A DNA stretch of 64,000 nucleotides, taken from the NCBI GenBank assembly GCA_023954035.1, contig JAMLIT010000017.1, positions 1 through 64,000 on the forward strand. The letters are read 5' to 3'. Below are positions 19,076 through 26,678 of the stretch, piece by piece. The translations under genes were made by a program, and so were the position numbers. Under the pieces are notes generated by a model. The model saw only the letters and a list, made by a program, of their open reading frames with translations, searched no databases and was not told the origin of the DNA. Within the stretch, counting starts at the first letter, position 1. Each line of letters opens with the position of its first letter. This DNA is from Burkholderiaceae bacterium. Lineage in GTDB: Bacteria; Pseudomonadota; Gammaproteobacteria; Burkholderiales; Burkholderiaceae_C.

Positions 19076-19094
19076 TGCCCCCAAAAGTGCCCCC
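19076..19094. repeat. Arm-type TGCCCCC repeats at the left end of the island
   Basis: Two TGCCCCC words begin at 19076 and 19088, spaced by 12 bases. The same word with the same 12-base spacing occurs at the other end beside the integrase (28620 and 28632). Paired short direct repeats at both ends suggest binding sites for the integrase N-terminal domain. Confidence 0.6.
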
Positions 19095-19106
19095 TCTGCG
19101 CAACAG

Positions 19107-19634
19107 TCACGCCCTCCAGCGCCCCGTACGCAGCAGCTCAGCAGCCACCACCTGAACATCAGCCCACCGCACCTGCAGCACATGCAAGGCCACTTGCTGA
19201 GCATACGCATGCGCGCCACTGGCGTGACAGCCAAAGGCCGGGCGCAGCATTTCGTCGGCTCGTTGGAAGTCAGTGGCGCCAGGGTAGTGAACCGGCCCGG
19301 CCCAGGGCGTGCCGGACTCGATCAGCTCAGCCATAACGCCAGCATGAAACACCGCTGCAGCCGTGGCGGCCAAAACCCCGGATTCGTCCGGGCCGGGGTC
19401 GGGTAGCTGGGCGAAGGTTTCGCGGGCGGGCCAATGCGCCGCGCCGGTCACGCGCCCGTCATCGGTGGCGGCAATGGTGGCCTCTGGTGGCAGCAGCCCA
19501 ACCCACTGCATCAAGATGATGTGCCCGGCTTCGTGTACGGCAGCTTGCCGCAGTGGGTCGCGCAGTGTGGGGCGGCTCTGCCAGGATTGCACGCGGCGCA
19601 AGGTGGTGGCGCTGGGGTATGGGTGGGGCAGCAT
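19107..19634 (-). CDS. HEAGH-motif protein, possible M41-like metallopeptidase
   Basis: A 175-residue protein starting at ATG 19634 (a GTG start at 19703 would add 23 residues). RQAAVHEAGHIILMQWVGLL contains HExxH as HEAGH, and the following region resembles the short M41-peptidase-like proteins carried by integrative elements; a downstream acidic ligand could lie in GATDFQRADEML. No membrane segment and no ATPase domain, so it is not FtsH. It is the last gene of the minus-strand cluster, beside the capsid gene. A role in capsid maturation or regulation is possible but unproven. Confidence 0.6.
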   Translation of the reverse strand: MLPHPYPSATTLRRVQSWQSRPTLRDPLRQAAVHEAGHIILMQWVGLLPPEATIAATDDGRVTGAAHWPARETFAQLPDPGPDESGVLAATAAAVFHAGVMAELIESGTPWAGPVHYPGATDFQRADEMLRPAFGCHASGAHAYAQQVALHVLQVRWADVQVVAAELLRTGRWRA

Positions 19635-19757
19635 TCTGAGGGGGGAAAGGTGGCCTGGTCGCAGCGCCCCACAACAAAGCGCGTCCGCATCCGGCCATGT
19701 CACGCAGATCAGCCGCCCTGCGTGACGCGGTGCCCCGAAGGGCTTTCCCGTGGTTAT

Positions 19758-20786
19758 TTACGCCAGGTCGCTGCCGCCTCGGACGATACCGGTGCGGCGT
19801 AGGAATGCCGCGCCCATGTCGGCAGTAACGCGAATGCCGGTGCCGTCCGTGTCGAACGAAACCTTGTGCTCCAGGCGCAGCGGGGTGGGTGTGCCAGCCA
19901 GGCGCAGCACGCTCACCACCGGGTGGAATGCCGGGTCAGGCAACACAAACCAGCGCGCCGCAGGCAGGCCAGCCAGGGCGGCTACCTTGAGAGATAGGCC
20001 AGCGTCCAGCACGGACTTGCGGGCGGCGTATTCCAGTTCTGGCGAGACGACAAGATGGGCGGCGCGCAGGTTCAGGGCGTTCCCGGCTGCACTTTCCTGG
20101 TTGCGCAGCATGCCCATGGCAGCACCCAGGGCAGCGCCGTCCAATGCGGTCTTGGTGGTGTTTGCATCGCTGAACATGGCGGCGCCATCATCCATGAGGG
20201 GATTGCCGCCCAGGGTGTCGGCCACGATGGCGGCCTCCTTTTGTGCCGCGTGGGCACCGACAGCAGCGAACACGGTTTTGAGGGCGCCCAACTGGTCGTT
20301 GATGATCAGGTGACGCGAAGCCCAGACGATGCGGCCAAAGGTGGTTAGCTGCACAGCTGCGCCGCCTGCTGCGACAAACGCAGCGCCTTGGGCAATCTCG
20401 GCAAACTCGCTCATGGGCTGCATGTCGAGGTCGCCATCGATGCTCGGTAGGGTTTCTTCCTTGAAGCCCTCCACCTCGGTGCTGGCGGTGAATTGCAGGT
20501 GCTCCTGCGCAGCGGCATCAAACGCGGCAACCGTCACATTTTTGGCGCCGTTTGCCAGCAGGCGGGCAAAGTCGGCAGAGCGCAGGCCACGGGCCATAAC
20601 AGCCATGTCGCCTTCGGTGTCGGTGGGCTTGCGCAGCTTGGCGCCGATGGTGTAGGCGATATGGCGGGCGCTGAGGCTTTCGGCCAGTGGGTGCGTGGTG
20701 CTGGTGGGCGCAGCGCCCATTTGCAGGGCGAAGAAATCAGGCGCGGCGGCCAGGATTTCAGCGGGTTTGATGGTGGTGGAGTGCAT
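19758..20786 (-). CDS. Phage major capsid protein (Mu gpT / protease-fused head-protein group)
   Basis: A 342-residue protein starting at MHSTTIKPAEIL after a GAAAGGA ribosome-binding site. The segments QLTTFGRIVWASRHLIINDQLGAL, AAMGMLRNQESAAGNALNLRAAHLVVSPELE and PAFHPVVSVLRL followed by LEHKVSFDTDGTGIRVTAD are those of major head proteins of the Mu gpT type or of the capsid half of prohead-protease/capsid fusions. The protease half is absent here. It is downstream of the small terminase gene and two short genes, with no portal or large terminase, so assembly would need a helper phage (inference). Confidence 0.78.
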   Translation of the reverse strand: MHSTTIKPAEILAAAPDFFALQMGAAPTSTTHPLAESLSARHIAYTIGAKLRKPTDTEGDMAVMARGLRSADFARLLANGAKNVTVAAFDAAAQEHLQFTASTEVEGFKEETLPSIDGDLDMQPMSEFAEIAQGAAFVAAGGAAVQLTTFGRIVWASRHLIINDQLGALKTVFAAVGAHAAQKEAAIVADTLGGNPLMDDGAAMFSDANTTKTALDGAALGAAMGMLRNQESAAGNALNLRAAHLVVSPELEYAARKSVLDAGLSLKVAALAGLPAARWFVLPDPAFHPVVSVLRLAGTPTPLRLEHKVSFDTDGTGIRVTADMGAAFLRRTGIVRGGSDLA

Positions 20787-20850
20787 GGGGTTGTCCTTTC
20801 GTGTTGTCCCCATGTTCCAGCAAACCCACTGCCCGCGCTGGTGTTTTTGG

Positions 20851-21246
20851 TCAGTAAAGCAGCAGCAGCGAATACAGCTTTCGAGGGCTGCGCAGAGGGC
20901 GAGCGCCGCTCACCTGGTAGGCCCGCCACAACGCTGATTCATGAGGGCTGAGGGGTAGGTCTTGCCCCGCCCGTAACGCGGGCAGCAAGGCCAGTTCAAA
21001 GCGTTTGACAGCCTGCGCCAGTTGCTGCGCGTTCTGCCAAGTGGTGGCACCGTCTGTCACCAGCTCCTGCGCGGCCTGCATCAATGCGTCGTTGCGGGCG
21101 CGTATGCGCTGCGGCAAGGTCAACCCCAGGCACGCAGCCACCGCGCCATCGTTCGCGCAGGTCAGCAGCTTGCGCGCCAGCTCGGGGGGCAGGTGCACGG
21201 GCTGGCCTGTAGCGGCGTCAAGCACGATTTCAGCGGCGGCGGTCAT
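20851..21246 (-). CDS. Hypothetical element protein between terS and capsid
   Basis: A 131-residue protein starting at MTAAAEIVLDAATGQPVHLP. It overlaps the stop of the upstream 70-residue gene by four bases (ATGA). It is Ala/Leu-rich and mostly helical (KRFELALLPALRAGQDLPLSP), with no membrane segment and no recognised domain. Position between packaging and capsid genes suggests a head- or packaging-related role. Confidence 0.6.
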   Translation of the reverse strand: MTAAAEIVLDAATGQPVHLPPELARKLLTCANDGAVAACLGLTLPQRIRARNDALMQAAQELVTDGATTWQNAQQLAQAVKRFELALLPALRAGQDLPLSPHESALWRAYQVSGARPLRSPRKLYSLLLLY

Positions 21247-21455
21247 GGGGCGGCCCCTTCGCTGCGCAGCTGCAGCACCAGCATGTGGGTGCCGCTGCCT
21301 CTCGCCTGGTGGCGGGCGCGCTCGATCATGTTCAACAGCTTCTCTCCGGGCAGGCGCCGCACCGGCGGAAGAACGTTCTTGATGGCCTTGACGCCCACCA
21401 CCTCGCAATCGGGCACGCGGGGTGGGATGCAGAGCAATCGCAGTGTGGTGGTCAT
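21243..21455 (-). CDS. Small hypothetical element protein
   Basis: A 70-residue basic protein (LPPVRRLPGEKLLNMIERARHQARG). It overlaps both neighbours by four bases (ATGA at each junction), which is the main evidence that it is translated. No domain recognised. Confidence 0.6.
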   Translation of the reverse strand: MTTTLRLLCIPPRVPDCEVVGVKAIKNVLPPVRRLPGEKLLNMIERARHQARGSGTHMLVLQLRSEGAAP

Positions 21456-21997
21456 GTTGCGGCCTCCTGGTTCGGCTCGGTGCCGTGGTCGTCGTCGTCC
21501 GGGTCGGTCAGCATGGCGTCGATGCGGTCGAACACCGCGCGCTCAGTGCTGCGGATCCATTCGTTGCGAGCGCTGGCAATGACGGTCTGCAGGGTTACCT
21601 TGGCTTCGTCTGGCAGGTCGGGGCAGGCTTTGCGTAGCTGGCCTTCGAGCTGGTCGAATCTGTCCACCACGGCACTGGCAGCCATGCCCAGCACATCGGC
21701 CAACAGGCCCACCGGGGCAAACTCTTTGCGGGCCACGGCGTTCTTGATGGCCTGGCCTTCGCGCTGCTCACGGGCGAGCGCGGCGCGCTCTTGCACGAGG
21801 TCTAGGCCCATGCTGTCGCCCAGGCGCCCCGCAGCCTGGTCGCGCAGGCGGGCGCAGTAGGCCAGCAGCAGCTCGCCCAAGGTGCCGGAGCTGGGCAGCT
21901 TGCCCTCGGTCATCAGGTTGGAGACGGTGGGCTGGGTCACGCCCACTAGATCAGCCAGGGCGGTCTGGGTGCCTTGCATGGATAGGTCAATCACCAT
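21452..21997 (-). CDS. Terminase small subunit, Nu1-like DNA-packaging protein
   Basis: A 181-residue protein. Residues about 10-35 are a helix-turn-helix (TALADLVGVTQPTVSNLMTEG) of the kind that opens lambda Nu1 proteins. The middle DLVQERAALAREQREGQAIKNAVARKEFAPVGLLADVLG matches the Nu1 pattern LxxERaxLakeQ...; the tail is acidic. Small terminases recognise the DNA packaging site. No large terminase is encoded in the element. That pattern, terS without terL, is characteristic of phage satellites that redirect a helper's packaging motor. It sits next to the repeat-rich region 22018-22389. Confidence 0.7.
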   Translation of the reverse strand: MVIDLSMQGTQTALADLVGVTQPTVSNLMTEGKLPSSGTLGELLLAYCARLRDQAAGRLGDSMGLDLVQERAALAREQREGQAIKNAVARKEFAPVGLLADVLGMAASAVVDRFDQLEGQLRKACPDLPDEAKVTLQTVIASARNEWIRSTERAVFDRIDAMLTDPDDDDHGTEPNQEAAT

Positions 21998-22017
21998 GTC
22001 ATAGCCCCCTTAGGAGA

Positions 22018-22389
22018 GTGACGGAACAGTCCAACAGCGCGGCGCGAATTACCCGCGCCGGTATCACTGACAAGGACTCGCGATTTCCGGTCGCCAAGTT
22101 GTGTCAACCAATGTGTCAACCGATTGGAAAACGCAGCCGCTGGCGCAACGCCGGGGTGCGAATTGCCCGCGCGGGGGGTGCCCGCCAAGGACCCGCTGAT
22201 TTTTCCGCTCACCCCGTCGACAGGTCGACAAAGTCGACAGACTGGGAAAGCGTGGGCGCTCAACACATACGGAGCGGATCGGGTTTGTCGACTTTGTCGA
22301 CCTGTCGACAGGGGTAGGTCTCTTTTTTCGTAAGTCATTGATATAGAAAAGAAAAGAGGTTCTAAAACTGCTTATGGCGACAAACTCAA
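22018..22389. other. Repeat-rich non-coding region, presumptive replication origin (possibly also packaging site)
   Basis: This 372-base gap between the helicase-like gene and terS has no convincing gene. It contains a 24-bp perfect inverted repeat (22216-22239 and 22286-22309), each arm with three GTCGAC words. It also holds tandem TGTGTCAACC repeats (22100 and 22112, 12-base period), two GCGAATT(A/G)CCCGCGC copies (22044 and 22158), and an A/T-rich stretch at 22321-22390. Iterons, large dyad and AT-rich segment beside primase and helicase genes fit an origin; proximity to terS also allows a packaging site. Confidence 0.6.
22216..22309. repeat. Long inverted repeat of GTCGAC words
   Basis: Arms of 24 bases at 22216-22239 and 22286-22309 are exact reverse complements across a 46-base spacer. 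GTCGAC occurs at 22216, 22224, 22233, 22287, 22296 and 22304, with a seventh copy at 22394 in the end of the adjacent gene. Confidence 0.9.
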
Positions 22390-23976
22390 CTATGTCGACA
22401 GAGCCTTGGGGTTCACCTGGTAGCAAGTGCTCGGTGGTGCGCCCTTGTTGTGGCGCTTGAATGACCGCACAACGTCCTGGTGCTCCAGTCTGTCGAGCGC
22501 CTTCTGCAACCTGTCCACGCTCCTGAATCGCCCCTCCTGCGCACGCTGTGCCTCCCGCTTGGTGAACTCAACCAGCCCGCGCACCCGCACCCAGCGCACG
22601 ATGGCCGCTGCATCCACATCGGTGGCATCGGTGCCCAGCATCCCGAATGCCGCCTGCGCATGGGGGATCAGCAGCCGCGCCAGGGTCACTGCGTTGTCCA
22701 TGCACTCGAACCCCACCTCGGTGGTGTCCAGGCCGGTCGTTGCCAGCTGCAGCAGTGCAGCGATACGCGCCACCGCGCCGGGTAGCTTGCTGGTCCAGTC
22801 GCTGATGGATTCATACCGCCCGCCCTCGCCCTGTTCTCGCTCGATGGCTTCGGACATGTCCAGCCAGATTTCCCGCGCTGCCTCGCACAGGGTCAGGGTC
22901 TTGGGTGCGGCGATAGGTGCGGGCACACCCTCCAGCAACTGGTGCAGACGGCGCTCGTATTCGTCGCGCACGCCGTCGGGTATCGGCGCCCGCTTGCGCA
23001 CGTCGCGGCTGCCCACATTGCTGACGGGGATGGCGTACAGGAACCGGGCGAGCAGGCCGGAATCCCGGAACCTGCGGGAGCTGGCAACCTCAGCCATAAC
23101 GCCAGGCTGCAGCAGCAGGCCAAAGGACAGCGCGGGTTGATCGATGTGGGCACTGCGCCCCGCCCGATCCACGCGCATGGTGGTGCCCGCGTGGCCTTGC
23201 AGAAACACATCAAGGTTTGATGCCCCGCCGTTATAGATGCCCGCCATGATCAGGAAGATTCCCGCCTCGTCGCTGTGCACCGCCATGCGCTCGCCATACT
23301 CCACCAGCAGCGCCTGCAGCCGCTCGGCGGTGGTGTCGCCAGTGAACAGCCGCGGCGCCCGCAGCTCGTCGGGCATGTCGTTTTGCTCCCGCTCAATCTC
23401 GGCAGTCAGCGACTCGCGTTCTGTCGAGTCCTTGGCCTTGGCAGCGTCTTGCTTCAGGCGCTCGATGCGCTTCTCTGCCACTGCCCGGACGGAACTCACA
23501 CGCACGATCTCCCGGCGCATGCGGTCGCGCAGCAGCTTTTCCCAATGCACCAGCGGCCCCAGCATCGCATTCAGCACCGCGCTCTTGCGGGTGCCGCTGG
23601 GCGTGGCGCTCAGGGTCCACAGTGCCAGCGGCTCGGTGTAGCTGTCGCCGTAGGGCGCCACCTCAAACCGGCGCTGCAGCACCGTGGCCAGCACAGCCAA
23701 GGACGACATGACCGCCAGGGCTGGCGGTGTCTGCGTGCTCTCAGCCACAGCATGGGCCATCGCCCCCAGCCAGTCGGGCAACACGGTCACGGGAATGTCA
23801 GGCACGCGCCGCATGCCGGGCAAGATGGGGTCTGGCCATTCGGGCGCGGGGGGCGGCGGCGCAGCCGGTGCGGCCTGGTCGATCAGCTCGCGCACCGCCT
23901 CCAGGCCCTCGGCTGCAGCCAGGTCGTTGAAGTCGGTCAGGTTCTCGGCCAATGGTGGGAAGGTCTCAGACACCAT
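22390..23976 (-). CDS. DUF3987 (YfjI-type) replication helicase-like protein
   Basis: A 528-residue protein starting at MVSETFPPLAEN, overlapping the primase stop by 11 bases. It matches the DUF3987 layout: RRVPDIPVTVLPDWLGAMAHAVAES near the N-terminus, the P-loop region WTLSATPSGTRKSAVLNAM (a GxxKS form), SDEAGIFLIMAGIYNGG as Walker B-like acidic segment, and a C-terminal winged-helix-like tail (SVDRLQKALDRLEHQDVV). Such proteins accompany primases in integrative elements and probably load or unwind at the origin, which lies directly downstream. Confidence 0.8.
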   Translation of the reverse strand: MVSETFPPLAENLTDFNDLAAAEGLEAVRELIDQAAPAAPPPPAPEWPDPILPGMRRVPDIPVTVLPDWLGAMAHAVAESTQTPPALAVMSSLAVLATVLQRRFEVAPYGDSYTEPLALWTLSATPSGTRKSAVLNAMLGPLVHWEKLLRDRMRREIVRVSSVRAVAEKRIERLKQDAAKAKDSTERESLTAEIEREQNDMPDELRAPRLFTGDTTAERLQALLVEYGERMAVHSDEAGIFLIMAGIYNGGASNLDVFLQGHAGTTMRVDRAGRSAHIDQPALSFGLLLQPGVMAEVASSRRFRDSGLLARFLYAIPVSNVGSRDVRKRAPIPDGVRDEYERRLHQLLEGVPAPIAAPKTLTLCEAAREIWLDMSEAIEREQGEGGRYESISDWTSKLPGAVARIAALLQLATTGLDTTEVGFECMDNAVTLARLLIPHAQAAFGMLGTDATDVDAAAIVRWVRVRGLVEFTKREAQRAQEGRFRSVDRLQKALDRLEHQDVVRSFKRHNKGAPPSTCYQVNPKALST

Positions 23977-24907
23977 GGCGCACCCCCTCGAAACGGGGCA
24001 CAGCCACAAACCCACCCACGGCCCGCGCCGCCTCGGTGGCCTTGGTCAGGCCAGGATTGCCAGGCGTGGCGGCATCGTTGTCGGCACAAACCACGATGCG
24101 CAGGCGCGGAAACTTCGACCGCAAAGCCCTGGCCACCGTCATCAGGTTGCCGCAGTTGAACACCGCAGCCGTGGCCACACCCGTGGCCTGAAACACCGTC
24201 GCCGCCGTGGCGTAGCCTTCACACAGCAGCAGGCTGCCCGCAGGCCGCCCCATGGCGTAGTAACAGCCCGCAATGCGCCCACCCGACAAAAAGCGCTTGC
24301 TGCCGTCCGGTGAAATGAATTGCAGCGTGTGCAGCGTGCCATTCGCATCCCGTGCCGGTATCAGCAGCATGTCGCGCAGCTGCCTGATACCAATGGCGCC
24401 GATGCGCTTGCGTTGCAGGTACGGATGCGCATTGGTAGCTAGCCGTGCCTGCCCCCACAAACGCGCCGCCTTGGCCTGCGCCTCTGCGTGCACGCGGCTT
24501 TGTTCAACTACACGCGCCGCCTGCGCGGCCTGTAGATGCTTTCGCAGCGCTGCACGTTCTTCGGGAGTGGGTGGCTTGGCGCGCACCTCGTGCCAGTTGT
24601 GGGATTCGCCCGTTTTCCAGCTGCCAAAAGCACCCGCCAAGATAGGGTGGCTATGCAGTACATACCAGCCATTGGTGCTACCCGACTTGTCACCCTCCAC
24701 GCGGTAGCGGCGCAGCTTGCCATCGGGCACCAGGTCCAGCGCCTTCGCGGGCGCCAGGCCTGCCATCTGCATGGCCTGCAACATCGAAGCGCCCTGCTCT
24801 CCCGCATTGACGCGACCCAAGTTGCCGACAATAATCACACGGTCTGATTTCTGGATAGCCGCCTCGGGTGTTGCAACCACCCCGGCGGCTTTTTCTTTGT
24901 GGGTCAT
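23966..24907 (-). CDS. TOPRIM-domain primase of the integrative element
   Basis: A 313-residue protein. N-terminal region (PDGKLRRYRVEGDKSGSTNG, then LAGAFGSWKTGESHNW) is the DUF7146-like part, followed by a helical linker (QAAQAARVVEQSRVHAEAQAKA) and a TOPRIM domain with LLLCEGYATAATVF (catalytic Glu) and VVCADNDAATPGN (DxD). It lacks a helicase module, which is supplied by the overlapping DUF3987 gene. Overlaps both neighbours, so it is part of one operon. The relic at 18439-18859 is a decayed relative of the same class. Confidence 0.85.
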   Translation of the reverse strand: MTHKEKAAGVVATPEAAIQKSDRVIIVGNLGRVNAGEQGASMLQAMQMAGLAPAKALDLVPDGKLRRYRVEGDKSGSTNGWYVLHSHPILAGAFGSWKTGESHNWHEVRAKPPTPEERAALRKHLQAAQAARVVEQSRVHAEAQAKAARLWGQARLATNAHPYLQRKRIGAIGIRQLRDMLLIPARDANGTLHTLQFISPDGSKRFLSGGRIAGCYYAMGRPAGSLLLCEGYATAATVFQATGVATAAVFNCGNLMTVARALRSKFPRLRIVVCADNDAATPGNPGLTKATEAARAVGGFVAVPRFEGVRHGV

Positions 24908-25200
24908 TGGTCATTCCCTCGTCTTGATTGGCCGGGGGCGAAGCTCGCTCCCGGCGCCGCCGCACCATCCAACTGCGAACGCGCCAGGCATTCACCGGTC
25001 TGAGGATCGTTTACGGTGAGCACGCCGGGCCAGTCCACACGCACCAGCACCGGCTTGGCGCCTGGTCTGCGCATGGTTTTTTGGAACAGCGGCGCCGCGC
25101 CGGCGTGCAACGCGGCAAACTGGAAAGCGTGTTGCAGCATTCGCGCTGCAGCCGCTTCTGCAGACTCGCGTACAGCCTTCTGCGTTGGTGTCTCGGTCAT
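24904..25200 (-). CDS. Small hypothetical protein between AlpA-like gene and primase
   Basis: A 98-residue protein (AEAAAARMLQHAFQFAALHAG, then PVLVRVDWPGVLTVNDPQTGECL). Four-base ATGA overlaps at both ends tie it to the operon. No domain recognised; the Cys near residue 73 is single. Confidence 0.65.
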   Translation of the reverse strand: MTETPTQKAVRESAEAAAARMLQHAFQFAALHAGAAPLFQKTMRRPGAKPVLVRVDWPGVLTVNDPQTGECLARSQLDGAAAPGASFAPGQSRRGNDQ

Positions 25201-25409
25201 TTTTTGGCCTTCCCTTCAAATTGCTCTGCGATCCAACGATCGACGGCAAACGAATCCCAACGGGTACACCGCGAACTCAAACGAATTCCAGCGGGGAACT
25301 CGCCGCGTTGAATGGCGGCATGGATCCAGCTCTTGCCCCTGCCGATGCGCTCGCCAACCTGGTTGACGGTTTCCATGCGGCGGGCGCCGCTGCTGTGTTG
25401 GTGGTTCAT
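25197..25409 (-). CDS. AlpA-like helix-turn-helix regulator/excisionase
   Basis: A 70-residue protein starting at MNHQHSSGARR after a GGAGGAAAC ribosome-binding site. METVNQVGERIGRGKSWIHA and IRLSSRCTRWDSFAVDRWIA follow the AlpA/MerR-like excisionase pattern (strand-HTH-wing). In P4-like elements and satellites such proteins activate excision and replication genes. It is first in the alpA-primase-helicase operon, and the two 65-base repeats lie directly upstream. Confidence 0.75.
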   Translation of the reverse strand: MNHQHSSGARRMETVNQVGERIGRGKSWIHAAIQRGEFPAGIRLSSRCTRWDSFAVDRWIAEQFEGKAKK

Positions 25410-25450
25410 GCGTTTCCTCCAAAAGAACATGCGCCACGATGCCGGGTCAG

Positions 25451-25617
25451 GAGTGCAAAATCTCAAAAAACGCTGCACTACTTTTGTCCTGCTGCGTCCC
25501 GATGGTCACAACAGGCTTCGCCCGTGGTCGCAATCTGGAGATTGCCGTTTCGTGAGTGCAGAATCTAAAAATCCTGCACTGTTTTTGCACTGCTGCGTCC
25601 CGATGGTCACAACAGGC
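25451..25617. repeat. Two imperfect 65-base direct repeats upstream of the AlpA-like gene
   Basis: Units at 25451-25516 and 25554-25617 each begin GAGTGCA, contain an AGTGCA...TGCACT inverted repeat (16- and 14-base centres), and end with CTGCTGCGTCCCGATGGTCA followed by CAACAGGC. The second unit reaches the last codons of the radC-like gene. They look like duplicated operator/promoter modules for the alpA-primase operon. Confidence 0.7.
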
Positions 25618-26167
25618 CCTTTTCCGCCATGCTCAAGGTTGCGCCCGGCGCCACAATGACGTGATCCAGCACCCGCACATCAACCAAGGCCAGCGTGGTT
25701 TTGAGCGTAGAGGTCAGCGCCTCGTCTGCCCGGCTGGGTTGCACGCTGCCGCTGGGGTGGTTGTGCACAAGAATCACGGCGGCCGCCCGGTGCCGCAGGG
25801 CGGCCTGCACAATCTCACGCGGGTGCACGCTGGTCTGCGTCAGGGTGCCGGTGAATACGCGCTCAAAGGCCATGAATCGGTTCTGCGCATCAAGGAACAA
25901 CAGGGCGAAGTGCTCCACCGGCTCACCGCCCAGGTGCAACTGCAGGTAGGTTTTCACCATGTCCGGGGAGTTGTACACGTCGCGCCCGTCTGCCAGCTCC
26001 GCACCCAGCACCGCCAGCGCCCGCTGCACAGTGGCGCGGTCACGGGCGCGCAGCGTGCGCAGCCAGTCGCCAGAGCCAAGCTCGCCCGCCAGGCCATACA
26101 CGGGCAGGGCCTCGCCCGCCTTCGCGCGGCGCAGGGTCCGGGTTTTGGGGGTGTTGGTCGCGCTCAT
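25607..26167 (-). CDS. RadC-like JAB/MPN-domain protein of the island
   Basis: A 186-residue protein starting at MSATNTPKTRT. The C-terminal two thirds are a JAMM metallopeptidase-fold domain with [17 protein letters not shown] (HxH plus downstream Ser/Asp). The N-terminal HhH segment of chromosomal RadC is missing and replaced by about 60 residues of unknown type. Such short RadC proteins are common in integrative elements and near anti-phage loci; no enzymatic activity is proven. The start overlaps the stop of the upstream 69-residue gene by four bases. Confidence 0.88.
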   Translation of the reverse strand: MSATNTPKTRTLRRAKAGEALPVYGLAGELGSGDWLRTLRARDRATVQRALAVLGAELADGRDVYNSPDMVKTYLQLHLGGEPVEHFALLFLDAQNRFMAFERVFTGTLTQTSVHPREIVQAALRHRAAAVILVHNHPSGSVQPSRADEALTSTLKTTLALVDVRVLDHVIVAPGATLSMAEKGLL

Positions 26168-26373
26168 GCCGCGCCCTCCATGCGCCGCAGCGCTGCCAGG
26201 GCCTGCGCCGCCTTGCGCTGCGCCCCTGCAGTGTTCCCGCTGCGGGCGTAGTAGGCGGCCATGCTCAGCGCGTTGCACGCATCGCCGTGGGCTTGAATGG
26301 GGTCGGGGGTGTTGCCCGTGCTGGGCGTGGCGGCGGTCGCGCGGCGGCGTGCCAGGGGAATGACGTTGGTCAT
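26164..26373 (-). CDS. Small hypothetical protein, first gene of the island's minus-strand cluster
   Basis: A 69-residue protein starting at MTNVIPLARRRATAATPS, ending in a helix AYYARSGNTAGAQRKAAQALAALRRM that resembles a tetratricopeptide-like helix pair. It overlaps the radC-like gene by four bases. Longer in-frame starts exist upstream but run through the palindromic control region. Confidence 0.6.
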   Translation of the reverse strand: MTNVIPLARRRATAATPSTGNTPDPIQAHGDACNALSMAAYYARSGNTAGAQRKAAQALAALRRMEGAA

Positions 26374-26678
26374 GGCTTCGTGCTCCTTGTCGAGGCTTGA
26401 AACCACCCGCCACGTTTTCAAGCGCAGAGGGTGGACGGGATGTTGAAAACACGAGACAAGTCGTGCGCCAGGCGTTACCGCTCCAGCCATCCCGCCCGAA
26501 ACCATGGAATACGGCGTAGCGCCGCATTCGCTGAAATCCAGACGTGACAAAACCTCACTGACGGGGAGGTTGCACCGCTTGTCTAAAGGTGTTTTCAAGC
26601 ACCGGCCCTTTCGGGTTACGCGGATTATGGCACGTGGCTTCGAATCGGGGAAGATAGACCCTCACCAAGGAGGAAACC
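26374..26678. promoter_or_regulatory. Divergent control region with GTTTTCAAG/CTTGAAA repeats
   Basis: The 305-base gap between the minus-strand operon and the plus-strand cargo gene holds no gene. GCTTGAAA (26395-26402) and TTTCAAGC (26416-26423) form a perfect 8-bp inverted repeat. GTTGAAAAC occurs near 26442 and GTTTTCAAGC again near 26590. Repeated half-sites suggest an operator for an element regulator. An AGGAGG ribosome-binding site at the right end belongs to the cargo gene. Confidence 0.5.

Noticed and set aside
25451-25617. CRISPR array
   Set aside because: Only two long imperfect repeats, no regular spacers and no cas genes in the window.
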